Shown one piece after another: positions 8,436 to 19,100 of a stretch of DNA of 64,000 nt (the first letter of the stretch is position 1; every line of letters starts with the position of its first letter). Made by a program: the position numbers and the translations under genes. The DNA is from Companilactobacillus suantsaicola (GTDB taxonomy: Bacteria > Bacillota > Bacilli > Lactobacillales > Lactobacillaceae), in contig NZ_RKLY01000004.1 of the NCBI RefSeq assembly GCF_004745525.1, forward strand, positions 1 through 64,000, in the 5' to 3' direction. Below the pieces are notes generated by a model. The model did not search any database. It was not told the DNA's origin and was given only the letters and a program-made list of their open reading frames with translations.

Positions 8436-9479
8436 AATAATATGGCGCTGTTTAGCGTAATTGACTAAGTTCTCATCGAATAGGATGGGAGCTTTTTTTA
8501 TATCTTGAATTGACTTGGCACCGATTGCGGCCATGATCAACTTCAATTGTTTTACGAATTCAGTAAAGAAAATCTCTGTCTCACTGAGTGAATACTTTTG
8601 TAGATGATGCAAAACTAAACCGGACATCCCCACGGCACTAGCTCCTAAACGGATAGCTTTGATGACATCCATTGGTGTTCTAACTCCGCCAGAAGCAAAG
8701 ATAGTCATTTTTTCTTGGTAGGGGATTGATTCAAGCAATGATTCAACGGTTGAAAGCGAAAATTGGTCTAAATAAGTTAAGTCCAATTCATGATTACGCG
8801 AACTTTCAATTTGAGCAAAGTCAGTGCCACCAAAACCAGAAATATCAACGTATTTAACACCAATTTTGTACAAGTCTTCTAAGTTATTGCGTGACAGGCC
8901 GAAACCAACTTCTTTGACGATCACTGGAACGGTTAACTTGGCAACAATTTGCTTAATATTATCTAACCAAAAGAATTCTTGATCACCTTCTGGCATGGCT
9001 AACTCTTGAATGGCATTCAAGTGAATCTGTAAAGCGTTGGCCGACAAAGCATCAACGGCTTGTTGAGCTTGTGAGGCATTCGCTTTAGCGGAAACGTTAG
9101 CAATTACGAATCCATCGGGATCATTTTCACGTAATGTTGTAAAAGAAGCTTTAGTTTCGGGTAGACGCAAAAAAACACCCATCGAACCACTGGAGACGGG
9201 AATATCAAGCTTATGAGCCAACTTTGCCAACTCAGTGTTGAATTTAGTTGATTGTTTAGAACCGCCAGTAATAGCATTGAAGTAAATTGGCAAAGACATT
9301 TTTTGATTGATGAATTGAGTCGAAAGATCAATATTGTTAAAACTCAATTCTGGTAGGGCATTGTGTAATAAACGAACACTGTCAAAGTCAGCGTATGACT
9401 CATCAGTGAAGTATTTTTCAGCTAAGAAAAGATGTTCAACTTTACGTTGAATTTGGGCATCTTGTTTAGGCATGGGCAA
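8424..9479 (-). CDS. fni: Type 2 isopentenyl-diphosphate isomerase
   Basis: This FMN- and NADPH-dependent enzyme interconverts IPP and DMAPP, the final step of the mevalonate route. The 351 residues contain SSGSMGVFL, the substrate-binding HLNAIQELAMPEGD, KEVGFGLS, DISGFGGTDFAQIE and the FMN-phosphate-binding ASGGVRTPMDVIK, all characteristic of Fni/IDI-2. It is the last gene of the mvk-mvaD-pmk-fni operon. GGAG lies 6 nt before a TTG at 9479, favouring TTG over the ATG at 9473. Either start overlaps the end of pmk (by 14 or 8 nt), suggesting translational coupling. Confidence 0.95.
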   Translation of the reverse strand: MPMPKQDAQIQRKVEHLFLAEKYFTDESYADFDSVRLLHNALPELSFNNIDLSTQFINQKMSLPIYFNAITGGSKQSTKFNTELAKLAHKLDIPVSSGSMGVFLRLPETKASFTTLRENDPDGFVIANVSAKANASQAQQAVDALSANALQIHLNAIQELAMPEGDQEFFWLDNIKQIVAKLTVPVIVKEVGFGLSRNNLEDLYKIGVKYVDISGFGGTDFAQIESSRNHELDLTYLDQFSLSTVESLLESIPYQEKMTIFASGGVRTPMDVIKAIRLGASAVGMSGLVLHHLQKYSLSETEIFFTEFVKQLKLIMAAIGAKSIQDIKKAPILFDENLVNYAKQRHIILPS

Positions 9480-10545
9480 TTATTTCTCCGATTTTTAATG
9501 TAAGGGGAGTGATTCCAACTTTTTGCCATTCCTTTTTTAATTCAGCAACATTTAAGTTCTTATCACTCAAGACGATTCCACAGTCGCCACCGCCAGCACC
9601 AGATGTTTTCGCAGAACCACCTAGGTTTTCGGCAATGTCACAAAGTTTAGTTAACAATTCAGTTTCGATGTGAACATCACTGAAGTCAGCTAAATCGTCG
9701 AGTAACTGACGGTATTTACTGAACATTTGCTTGATCAGTGCGGAATCGTTGTTTCTAAAGCCGTCAATCAATTTTTCGACGTTTTTACGACTAGCTTGCA
9801 AGAAATGTTGATACTTTTTAACTTTTTGTGCCTTAGTTAAGGCAATCCGATCCACCAAAATGGAAGTTGAAGCAGGAGATCCTGTCCAACCAACGGTAAG
9901 TTCTAAATCATCAGGTAGATTCAAACTTTCAATCTTTAATTCGGGCCAATCGAGTGCTAGGATTTCAGAAATACTGTGATTACGAATCATATTGAAAATC
10001 CAGTTACGGTCGGGCGAATAGTAAGCTACAATGCCACCAAAGGCACTTGCGGCAATATCACCGAGGCTACCATTTCCTTGAACGGATAAATGGGAAATCG
10101 CTGAAATTTTATAAATATCCATCGCTGAAAGATTTAGATGGTAAAAATCGCCTAGAGTTTTTACTACTGCCACAGTCACAGCTGCCGATGAGCCAAGACC
10201 ATATTTTTTACCATCTTGAGAATCTAATTCACTCGTAACGAGCAAGTCGTAGTAATCTAGTTTGATACCACGTTCAAGCGCATATTTTTCAGTGAATTTG
10301 ATTGCAGCCAAGATGTATTGTAATTGACTTTCAGAGTCATCAAAGACTAGTTCAGTTCCTTGACGGTTCCAATGAATCAGTTCTTTATTTAAGTTTTTAG
10401 ATTGAATCGTACCACCATTAGTCGATCTGCTGACCGTAACTGTCACGTATTTATTAACGGAAGTTAAAACGGCAGGAAAGCCAGTCTCAACAACGGCGTA
10501 CTCTCCAGCTAAATATAGTTTCCCAGGTGCTTTTCCTGTAGACAA
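9466..10545 (-). CDS. pmk: Phosphomevalonate kinase
   Basis: This GHMP-family kinase converts 5-phosphomevalonate to the diphosphate. N-terminal KAPGKLYLAGEYAVVETGFPA, the phosphate-binding YGLGSSAAVTVAVV loop and C-terminal TSGAGGGDCGI are all present. The frame extends upstream to 10608, but family homology begins at about STGKAPGK. An ATG at 10554 lies only 1 nt from its AAAGG site, while a TTG at 10545 is 10 nt away, so TTG is preferred. The gap to mvaD is about 25 nt, and the 3' end overlaps fni. Confidence 0.93.
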   Translation of the reverse strand: MSTGKAPGKLYLAGEYAVVETGFPAVLTSVNKYVTVTVSRSTNGGTIQSKNLNKELIHWNRQGTELVFDDSESQLQYILAAIKFTEKYALERGIKLDYYDLLVTSELDSQDGKKYGLGSSAAVTVAVVKTLGDFYHLNLSAMDIYKISAISHLSVQGNGSLGDIAASAFGGIVAYYSPDRNWIFNMIRNHSISEILALDWPELKIESLNLPDDLELTVGWTGSPASTSILVDRIALTKAQKVKKYQHFLQASRKNVEKLIDGFRNNDSALIKQMFSKYRQLLDDLADFSDVHIETELLTKLCDIAENLGGSAKTSGAGGGDCGIVLSDKNLNVAELKKEWQKVGITPLTLKIGEIIAHA

Positions 10546-10570
10546 AAATATCATACCTTTCAAATTTGAA

Positions 10571-11536
10571 TCAGATGTATTGGATGCCACTACCGATATT
10601 AGCAACAACGCAAGTTACATTAGAAATAGTTTCTTCAATGTATTTTTGAACTGTTTTGATCGAGTTCTTCGTACATATAATTTTAACGTTTGGACCGGCA
10701 TCAATTGTAGCATACGCAAGGATGCCTTTTTGACGTAATTGTTGAATTATTTGAAGAATTCTTAAAGTTTCGGGAGCGAAATACGTGAAGGGTGGATTAG
10801 CTGAAAGCGTTAAAGCATGCATGCTCATCGCATTGTGTTCGGAAATCTCACCGATTTTGGCAACATCTTTTTTAGCAATCGCTTGCTTAATTTCTTTTAT
10901 CTCTGAAGCCACCAGTGTAACCCAATTTGAATAAAAAGGGGAGCTTTTTACACTATTTTCCATTCCAACTGTCGAAGAAATTTTCTTTTGCTGCGAATTG
11001 ATCACGACTGAAAGAATCGCAATGTCGATGTCTGGAGTTTCATCAATCGGTTCAGCGTAAGAGCTTTCATTGTCAGTACCAGCATTCCATTCGACAAAGC
11101 CTCCATAAATCGATCGACTAGCTGATCCTGAGCCGTTACGAGCTAAAATCGACAAATGACGACGATCAAGTTGTAAATTTTTACTGGAATTGATGGCAGC
11201 GGCTAGGGCGGCAAAACCGGACGCTGACGAGGCAAAACCGGCTGAAGTTGGCACATGGTTGATTGAATCGATACGAAAATGTTCGTTAAATGAATAAAAT
11301 TGTCTAATCGTATTCAAATAGTTGACGATTCTTTTACTTTGAGTATGCGTTAACAAGGTGTTATTCAAATAAATAACATCTTCATCACTATCGATGATAG
11401 TTGCCTTAGTATCAGTGTAGAAACGATCAAGGGTTAATGACAAACTGTTAGTGTAGGGGAGTTTTAAGGCTTTATCCTTTTTGCCCCAGTATTTAATTAA
11501 AGCGATGTTAGTGTACGCACGAGCCGTTTTAGTCAA
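10571..11536 (-). CDS. mvaD: Diphosphomevalonate decarboxylase
   Basis: This enzyme makes isopentenyl diphosphate by ATP-dependent decarboxylation of mevalonate diphosphate. The signature ARAYTNIALIKYWGKKD, the GHMP loop PTSAGFASSASGFAALA and GSGSASRSIYGGFVEW are present. The frame is open to 11593, but GGAGAGG directly abuts the ATG at 11545 and lies 9 nt before a TTG at 11536; TTG also gives the usual family N-terminus (MTKTARAYTNIA). From this TTG the gene overlaps the end of mvk by 8 nt. Confidence 0.94.
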   Translation of the reverse strand: MTKTARAYTNIALIKYWGKKDKALKLPYTNSLSLTLDRFYTDTKATIIDSDEDVIYLNNTLLTHTQSKRIVNYLNTIRQFYSFNEHFRIDSINHVPTSAGFASSASGFAALAAAINSSKNLQLDRRHLSILARNGSGSASRSIYGGFVEWNAGTDNESSYAEPIDETPDIDIAILSVVINSQQKKISSTVGMENSVKSSPFYSNWVTLVASEIKEIKQAIAKKDVAKIGEISEHNAMSMHALTLSANPPFTYFAPETLRILQIIQQLRQKGILAYATIDAGPNVKIICTKNSIKTVQKYIEETISNVTCVVANIGSGIQYI

Positions 11537-12482
11537 AGTTTTCATCCTCTCCATAGATTGATAAAGGTTGGATCCAAGTTTGTTCTGCACCATTTTTGAT
11601 GAGTGCTTTTTGAATCATTTGAGCATTAGTCAAATTACGAGCCAAACTGATGACACAACCACCGCGGCCACCACCGGTGATCTTACTACCAAGGGCACCA
11701 GCGTGGTTGGCTGCCTCAATCAGTTGATCAGTTTTAGGGATGGCGAGATTCAATTTAGTTAAAGCTTCATTGGCAAGCGTGAAGACTATTCCGAGTTGCT
11801 TGAGATTTCCTTTGACCAAATAATCACTGGCTTGACTGGCATAGTCGCCTAATTGTTTCAAATAGGCACCAATTTTTTGTGGATCGTTGTCGTACATTTG
11901 ACGAACATCGGCGACCGTTTCTTTGGTGCGTCCTTTTACGCCTGAATCAGCTATGATAATGAAGCCATCCGAGTTAAAATTAAAGTGTTTTGGTGCTTCA
12001 GTTTTACTGAACTTGATGGGGTCATCTGAACTGACGGTTTGAGCGTCCAAACCACTAGCTTTACCGTGAGTAACGGTTTCTGACTGATTGACGTAATCTA
12101 ATAACAGTTCATGTGTCAAATCGTCTTGGAAGAAGTCAAAAAAGGCTCGAGTAATTGCACAAGCGATGGCAGCTGATGAACCCATTCCGCGTTCAATTGG
12201 CAGACCACTGTCGATATTGATTACGTAATTTACTTTATCGGCATTTAATTTTGTATCGAGCAGATTGACTAAGAATTTAACGCCTGACAATGAATCAGGG
12301 ATTTGTTCGATTTTTCCAGCATAGTACTTGGAAATCAAAGAGTTCTCTTGATTAGTTTGTTTCATTTTGACGATCACGGGCGTACTAAGTAAAGGGATAG
12401 CAAATGCCGGGTAGCCATAAACTACCGCATGTTCTCCCATAATAATAGTCTTCCCATGACTTTTTCCTATTCCTCTAAGCAC
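11529..12482 (-). CDS. mvk: Mevalonate kinase
   Basis: This 317-residue GHMP kinase phosphorylates mevalonate and opens the four-gene lower mevalonate operon. Motif 1 is SHGKTIIMGEHAVVYGYPA, the glycine-rich phosphate loop is PIERGMGSSAAIACA near residue 90, and motif 3 is KITGGGRGGCVISL. AGGTGAG lies just before the ATG. A TATAAAAT at 12511-12518 (minus strand) is a likely -10 element in the 102-bp divergent region shared with addB. Confidence 0.95.
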   Translation of the reverse strand: MLRGIGKSHGKTIIMGEHAVVYGYPAFAIPLLSTPVIVKMKQTNQENSLISKYYAGKIEQIPDSLSGVKFLVNLLDTKLNADKVNYVINIDSGLPIERGMGSSAAIACAITRAFFDFFQDDLTHELLLDYVNQSETVTHGKASGLDAQTVSSDDPIKFSKTEAPKHFNFNSDGFIIIADSGVKGRTKETVADVRQMYDNDPQKIGAYLKQLGDYASQASDYLVKGNLKQLGIVFTLANEALTKLNLAIPKTDQLIEAANHAGALGSKITGGGRGGCVISLARNLTNAQMIQKALIKNGAEQTWIQPLSIYGEDENFD

Positions 12483-12584
12483 ATGCTCACCTCAGTTTCT
12501 CTAAAACTTCATTTTATACATCTATTGCTGTAATTTCCACTTTATAACGACCAACTATGATAAAATTTTTGCGGGTGAAGAATA

Positions 12585-15500
12585 ATGACATTAAATTTTG
12601 TACTAGGTAAAAATCAATTTGACCACCATCAGAAGATGATGGAACTGTTTTCAACAGATTATCAAAAAGATCCAGAAGGGCAATTTTTCTTTTTAGTACC
12701 GAATCACATAAAATTCGAATCAGAAGTCAATATTCTCAGACACTTTGAGAAAGATAATCAAACTTTAGCGGCAACGCACAATGTTCAAACGTTCTCGTTT
12801 TCACGTTTAGCGTGGTACTTCTTACGTGATACTAGTGAATACAACTTAGAAACTTTGAGCCAGACTAAATCGGCCATGTTACTCAAGGATATCGTAGCTG
12901 AAAATAAAGCTGACTTAAAAATTTTTGCGGGGATGATTGATAAACCTGGTTTCATCGACCAAATGATTTCACAGTTCAATGAATTCATGAATGGTCAAGT
13001 GCAACCAGATGATATCGAACTAGCCTTGAATAACAATCAAGAAGGAATCTTTACTGACAAGATCAAGGAATTGAATCTGATGTATGATTCCTATTTGAAG
13101 CGCATCCAAGACTATCAGACTAATGATTTTCAATTAAACGCTTTGGCTGATTTTCTCAACACTAAAATAGGCACTTCCCACTATTACTTCTATATCGAAG
13201 GATTCTCTTCTTTTACTGCCACGGAAGCTAATTTAGTCAAATCAATGCTAGTTAATGGCGGCAGTTTGGATATTTCTTTAGTGATGGAAAAACCTGTTCT
13301 AAAAGATGATGATTTATCAGAATTTTATTATCGTCCAGGCAAAACATATCAGCAATTGCACGAGTTTGCAAAGCAAAAGCAAATAATTACTCGAAATGTT
13401 TTTGCGAACGCAAGTAGGGTTAGTCCGGATTTACAAAAGTTAGAGGATTATTGGATCGAATCAAGTGTGGGCAAGATTCAAAAGAGCGGTTTAGACAGTC
13501 AAAATTCCGTTCAAATTTGGAAATGTACTGACAAACAAACCGAAGTTTCTGCCATCAGTACCTATATTCGCCAATTGGTCGCCACACAAAATTATCGCTA
13601 CAAAGACTTTTTGATTTTGGCCCGTGACTTGTCTGAATATGGTTCATTTATCGAATCGTTTATGGAAAATAATCAAGTCCCATATTTCATTGATTTACAA
13701 AAAAAGATGGCAAATCATCCTTTCAAACGCCTGATAGATCTATTGTTTGCTATCGTCAATAAAGGGATGCAGACCGACGACATTATCAGCTTATTGCGGA
13801 CGGAACTATTGATTCCCGAAACTTTCAGCGATGACTTACCAGGATTTCGCCAAGCAATCGATTTAGCAGAAAATTACGCTTTGACTAATGGACTAACGAA
13901 ACGAGCTTGGTTAGGAAATGACTTTCAACCCGAGGTGAAATTAGATCCCGTCGTCGATAAAATTAGAATTCACGAATATGAATTAGTGAATATTATTAAA
14001 AATTTCGTCAGTCAAATTTATTCACAATTAGCTAAATTTTTAAAGCAGTCACATACCTCTTTAGAGAGTGTCAGTTTCTTATACAACTTTTTGGAACAAA
14101 ATCATGTTTTTGATAATTTATTAATTTGGCAAAAACAAGCTACTGAAGATAATAATTTAACTTTAGCCAACCAACCGGAACAAATCGTTGGCTTGTTCAA
14201 TCAAATCTTAGACGAATACGTGTCAGTTTTTGGTGAGCGAGAATTCAACTCTAAAGATTTCATTGCTATCTTAGATGCGGCCTTTGAAAATGCCACCTAT
14301 TCGCAGATTCCTTCAAACTTGGATTCCGTTAGCATTTCAGAAATTGGGATGATTCAGCCAACTGATCGAAAAATCACGTTTATTCTCGGTGCAACGACTA
14401 ACAATATGCCTGGGACGACGGTTTCAAATGATATTGTGACTGATGATGAACGCCAATTTTTAAATGGTGAATTCACCGATGGCAAGTATTTGAATGAACC
14501 CGATGAAGTGATGAATAATTCCGAACCATTCTTACATGATTTAACCTTTACAACAAGTTCTCAACGACTGATTTTTACTTATCCTAATTTTACCGAGGAC
14601 AATAAGCAACAAGATCTTTCTAGTTACGTTGTTAGAATTAAGAATCATTTCCGTTTGGATGAACAAAATATTCTCTTGAATCCCGTCAGCAGTGATGTTG
14701 GTGAAGACCAGGTAATTAAATATTTAGGTTCAAAAGCATCTAGTTTAAACTACTTGATACGTGTTTCCCGTTCGGCTTTAGATAATAAGAGTGATTTACC
14801 TGATGCCTGGAAATACGTCCGTTCAGTTCTTTTAAATGAAGAACCGACAACTAGTTTTGCCTTGAGTTCACTTGATTATCAAAATATCCCACATCCGCTT
14901 GAACCAGCGACGGTTGAAGCTTTGTATGGTAAAAACATCAATGTTTCAATTTCTCAACTGGAAACTTTCTATATGAATGAGTATGAATATTTCTTAAAGT
15001 ATGGCTTACGCTTGCGGCCTAGAAGATTATTTGAAGTTACGCCTGCTCAAACAGGTTCAATCTTTCATGCTGTTTTGGATAGCTTGGTTAAGTTCTTACA
15101 CGAGGAACCAAATCGTTCCTTGCGCAATTTAGCAGATAGTGAAATTGAAAACTTAGTTAGTGATTTATTTGATTCACAATTATTGTTGCCAGAGAATCGT
15201 ATCTTTACTACTTCAACTAGAATGCAGTACATCTCAGACAAACTGAAGACTACCTTGATCCAACTAGTGAAGAATATGAAATTGCAATTTTTACGCAACA
15301 ATTCGGAACCAGAAAAATCTGAAGTTACTTTTGGACGACTCAATCATAAACAGGATCTCCCAGGTTTGTCCTATGAGATTTCTGGTGGTCATAAGATCAA
15401 TGTTCGTGGAAAAATCGACCGTATTGATGAAATGATTTTAGATAATTTAACTTATCTGACGATCATTGATTACAAGTCTGGTAATAAGAGCTTTGATTTT

Positions 15501-16115
15501 GCACAATTTTTGGAAGGTATCACTATGCAGATGCCGACTTATATTCAGAGTGTCTATAATAATTTGGATCTGTTGAGTGAATCAAGTAATACAAAAATTG
15601 GTGGGGCGCTTTACGAGCACATTCAAAATCCTTTGATTCCAATCGATAAGTCTTTGATCAACAAAAAGGATTTTGATGCTAAAATCTTACCAACTGATGT
15701 CCAAAATAAAGTTTTCAAAGAATTCCAATTGAATGGTCTATTGCTTAATGATGAAGATTTGTTAGCTAATATTGATTTGCAGGCAAGAACTTCAAAAGGG
15801 GCAGTTGCTAAGAGTTCGCCAGTAGTTAAGAAGAGTGATGGCAATTTAGTTACTGAACAAGATCTCTTTAAAATTCTTAATTACAATCAGCACTTGATCA
15901 AACAGGCTGGTGAAAAAATTTATTCTGGTAAATTGAATCTCAATCCTTATCGCTATGGTCGCAATACTGGGTTACAGTACAGTGATTATCGTCCGGTCTT
16001 TGAATTTGACGCTATGCTGCCGGAAAATGAGTATCACGATATTGTCAATTATCATAAGGAAGATGTCATCAAAGAGATTCAAGCAATTTTAGAGGATGGT
16101 GAAGAAGATGCCTGA
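12585..16115 (+). CDS. addB: Helicase-exonuclease AddB/RexB subunit
   Basis: The 1176-residue non-motor nuclease subunit of AddAB (RexAB), which resects double-strand breaks for RecA-dependent repair. The C-terminal PD-(D/E)XK nuclease is visible as GKIDRID and LTIIDYKSGN near residues 945-965. The N-terminal Walker A is degenerate (LGKNQFDHHQ). The four cysteines that hold an Fe-S cluster around the AddB nuclease in Bacillus are absent: EYEYFLKYGLRLRPR replaces the first cysteine context, and RYGRNTGLQYSDYRPV the last three. GGGTGAAG precedes the ATG. The gene overlaps addA by 8 nt. Confidence 0.93.
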   Translation: MTLNFVLGKNQFDHHQKMMELFSTDYQKDPEGQFFFLVPNHIKFESEVNILRHFEKDNQTLAATHNVQTFSFSRLAWYFLRDTSEYNLETLSQTKSAMLLKDIVAENKADLKIFAGMIDKPGFIDQMISQFNEFMNGQVQPDDIELALNNNQEGIFTDKIKELNLMYDSYLKRIQDYQTNDFQLNALADFLNTKIGTSHYYFYIEGFSSFTATEANLVKSMLVNGGSLDISLVMEKPVLKDDDLSEFYYRPGKTYQQLHEFAKQKQIITRNVFANASRVSPDLQKLEDYWIESSVGKIQKSGLDSQNSVQIWKCTDKQTEVSAISTYIRQLVATQNYRYKDFLILARDLSEYGSFIESFMENNQVPYFIDLQKKMANHPFKRLIDLLFAIVNKGMQTDDIISLLRTELLIPETFSDDLPGFRQAIDLAENYALTNGLTKRAWLGNDFQPEVKLDPVVDKIRIHEYELVNIIKNFVSQIYSQLAKFLKQSHTSLESVSFLYNFLEQNHVFDNLLIWQKQATEDNNLTLANQPEQIVGLFNQILDEYVSVFGEREFNSKDFIAILDAAFENATYSQIPSNLDSVSISEIGMIQPTDRKITFILGATTNNMPGTTVSNDIVTDDERQFLNGEFTDGKYLNEPDEVMNNSEPFLHDLTFTTSSQRLIFTYPNFTEDNKQQDLSSYVVRIKNHFRLDEQNILLNPVSSDVGEDQVIKYLGSKASSLNYLIRVSRSALDNKSDLPDAWKYVRSVLLNEEPTTSFALSSLDYQNIPHPLEPATVEALYGKNINVSISQLETFYMNEYEYFLKYGLRLRPRRLFEVTPAQTGSIFHAVLDSLVKFLHEEPNRSLRNLADSEIENLVSDLFDSQLLLPENRIFTTSTRMQYISDKLKTTLIQLVKNMKLQFLRNNSEPEKSEVTFGRLNHKQDLPGLSYEISGGHKINVRGKIDRIDEMILDNLTYLTIIDYKSGNKSFDFAQFLEGITMQMPTYIQSVYNNLDLLSESSNTKIGGALYEHIQNPLIPIDKSLINKKDFDAKILPTDVQNKVFKEFQLNGLLLNDEDLLANIDLQARTSKGAVAKSSPVVKKSDGNLVTEQDLFKILNYNQHLIKQAGEKIYSGKLNLNPYRYGRNTGLQYSDYRPVFEFDAMLPENEYHDIVNYHKEDVIKEIQAILEDGEEDA

Positions 16116-19100
16116 GTGGACAGAAGATCAAAAAAAAGCAATTACTCATCAAGGACATGACATCCTAGTTTCCGCGGCTGCTGGCTCCGGAAAAACCACA
16201 ATTTTGGTCGAACGAATTTTGGAAATGCTCAAAAATGGTGAGAACATTGATAACTTCTTAGTGGCAACTTTTACCGATGCGGCCGCTTTAGAGATGAAAG
16301 AGCGGTTATTAAAACGTATCAAAGCAGCCATCAATGAAACTGATCAAGAAGTGTCACGCCATCTGCAAAAGCAAATTTTTAAGATTCCGGTCGCAAACAT
16401 TAGTACTTTGCATGCCTTTTGTTTGAGTATTATTAAAAAATTCTATTACGTGATTGACTTGGATCCTAATTTTCGCTTGTTGAGTGATGTGACTGAACAA
16501 TCACTCATGAAAGAACAAGCTTACGATAATTTGCGGACGAAGTATTATGACAAAAAAGATACTGACTTTTTAGCTTTAACCGATAATTTCACCGATGATC
16601 GTAGTGATGACGCCTTAAAAGACGTGGTTTTCAAGTTGTACGACTTTGCTATTACTAATGATCAAACTGAGAAATGGCTCGATGACTTAGTTAAGACTTA
16701 CCAATTTGACGACAGCTTCTCAAATTCAAATTTCTATCGTCATGAAGCGGTTCCTCAAATCAAGAATCGTCTGGAACAAATTTTAGATTTGATTGGGCAA
16801 GGACTTGATGTCACTGGCAGTGATGAACTAGCTTGGAAATCATTAGATGCTTCATTTATTGCTGCTCGTGAAGCAGTTGAAAATTTGGAAAATGATTTGT
16901 TAGGTAAAAGCTATTCAGAACTTCGAACTGAATTAATGGGTCTGAAGTTAATGGCCGCTAAACGTCTGAAAAAAGACGAAACTGAAGGCGAAGACCTGTC
17001 ATTTGTTGAGGAAGCCAAGACAATCAAAGGTAATGTTAAAAAACAACTTGATAAATTAATTGACGATTTTTACGTTTTGTCCGAAGCTGATTTAGAAAAA
17101 TCACTCTTAGACGCTCAAAAAATTGTCACAAAATTAGTTGAAGTCGAACGTGGTTTTATCAAAGAATATGCCCAACTGAAAACTAATAGTCATACCCTAG
17201 ATTTCAACGACTTGGAACATATGGCAGTTGAAATTTTACAGACGCCAGTTGATGACCACTTGGTAGCGTTAGATTATTATCAAACTAAGTTCCACGAATT
17301 GATGATCGATGAGTATCAAGATGTTAATGCGATGCAAGAAAAGATTATTCAGTTGTTATCCAATGACAACAATCATTTATTCATGGTTGGGGATATTAAA
17401 CAATCGATTTATGGTTTCCGACAGGCTGCACCGTACATCTTTGCTAAAAAATACGATGATTTTCAAAAAGAAGATAATCCCAACGAATTGATTCAACTGT
17501 CAAAGAATTTCCGTTCTTCACGAGCAGTTGACCTGTTCGTCAATCAAATTTTTAGACGTAATTTTGATAAAAAAATCGGTGATATCGTTTATGATAAGAA
17601 ATCCCAGCTAGATCCAGGAACTGACTTTCCAAAAGAGGTCGACACTGAAAATGAATTCAATTTAATCGTTAACAATGACGACGAAGAAGTTGAGAAACGT
17701 CAATTGTTGATTGAAAATGCGGCCAAGCGAATTCAGACTTTGATGAAGAGTGATTTCCAGATTTACGATGGTAAGAAAAAGGAAATGCGTTCTTTGAAAT
17801 ATTCCGACATTGCTATTTTGTCGCGAACTAAGGAAAACAATACCGACGTCATTTCCTATTTTGCCAAGGCTGATATTCCAGTCATGGTGACCGACGCTCA
17901 GAATTATTTCCAAACGACCGAGTTACAAATCATGATGTCGATGTTACAAATAATCGATAATCCGTTTCAAGATGTACCACTAGTGGCGGTTTTACGTTCA
18001 CCAATCGTGAATTTGAACGAAGAAGAATTAGCAGAAATAAGATTAGTCGATAAACAAGAATATTATTTCACGGCACTAAAAGAGTATTTAGTTGCTGAAA
18101 ATGCTAAGCCAGAGATTAAGAATAAATTGCAGTCATTCCTGATTCAATTAGAAAATTACCGTGAATTTGCGAATAAAAACAGTATTTCGCGTTTGATTTG
18201 GAAAATCTATCAAGAAACCGGATTACTGGAATACGTTTCCGGAATGCCTGGTGGTAAACAGCGTGCCGCCAATTTACACGCCCTTTATCAACGAGCTGAT
18301 GCGTACGAAGAAACTAATTATAAAGGTTTACATCAATTCATTAATTTTATTCAACGGATGCAGGATTTGAACAAAGACTTATCACAGCCTAGCAGTATCG
18401 AAGCAGTCGATGATACGGTCAAAGTCATGACGGTCCACGCTTCAAAGGGTTTGGAATTTCCAATTGTGATTTATCTTGATATGGCAAAACAGTTCAATAA
18501 ATTAGACTTCCAAGGTTCAACTTTGTTTGACGTTAATAACGGAATTGGTATTACATTAACCGATAACCAGACTCGTCTAGAATATAAGACGATTCAAAGA
18601 AACGTTATTAGTAGCCAAAGAAAATTAGCCACGATTTCTGAAGAAATGCGTTTGTTGTACGTTGCCTTGACCAGAGCTAAACAAAAGTTGATCATGTTTG
18701 GCTTTACCAAAGAAATTGCTGACACCTTTAAAATGTGGGATAACGTTACCCCAGATTCCGGCGTTATCAATGAATCAATCCGTATCAAAGCCTTGAGTTT
18801 TCAAGATTTGGTTGGTATTAGTACCTTGAGTGACCAACAAAGAGTGCCACTGGATGAAGATAAATTTGAGAATCAAGCTTGTTTCTTGAAATTGAATTTG
18901 ATTCACCCCCAAGCTCAAGACCAAGGTTTGAATAAGATAATTATTCCTAAGACCGCACCAAAAGATCCGTCTGATTTATTTAAGAAAACTGTCAAAGACA
19001 TTTTGGATTTCAAATATCAATATCAAGGGTCAGTTGATACTACTGCTTATCAATCAGTTTCTGAAATCAAAGGTTTGTTTGCCGATCCTGATGAAGCGGA

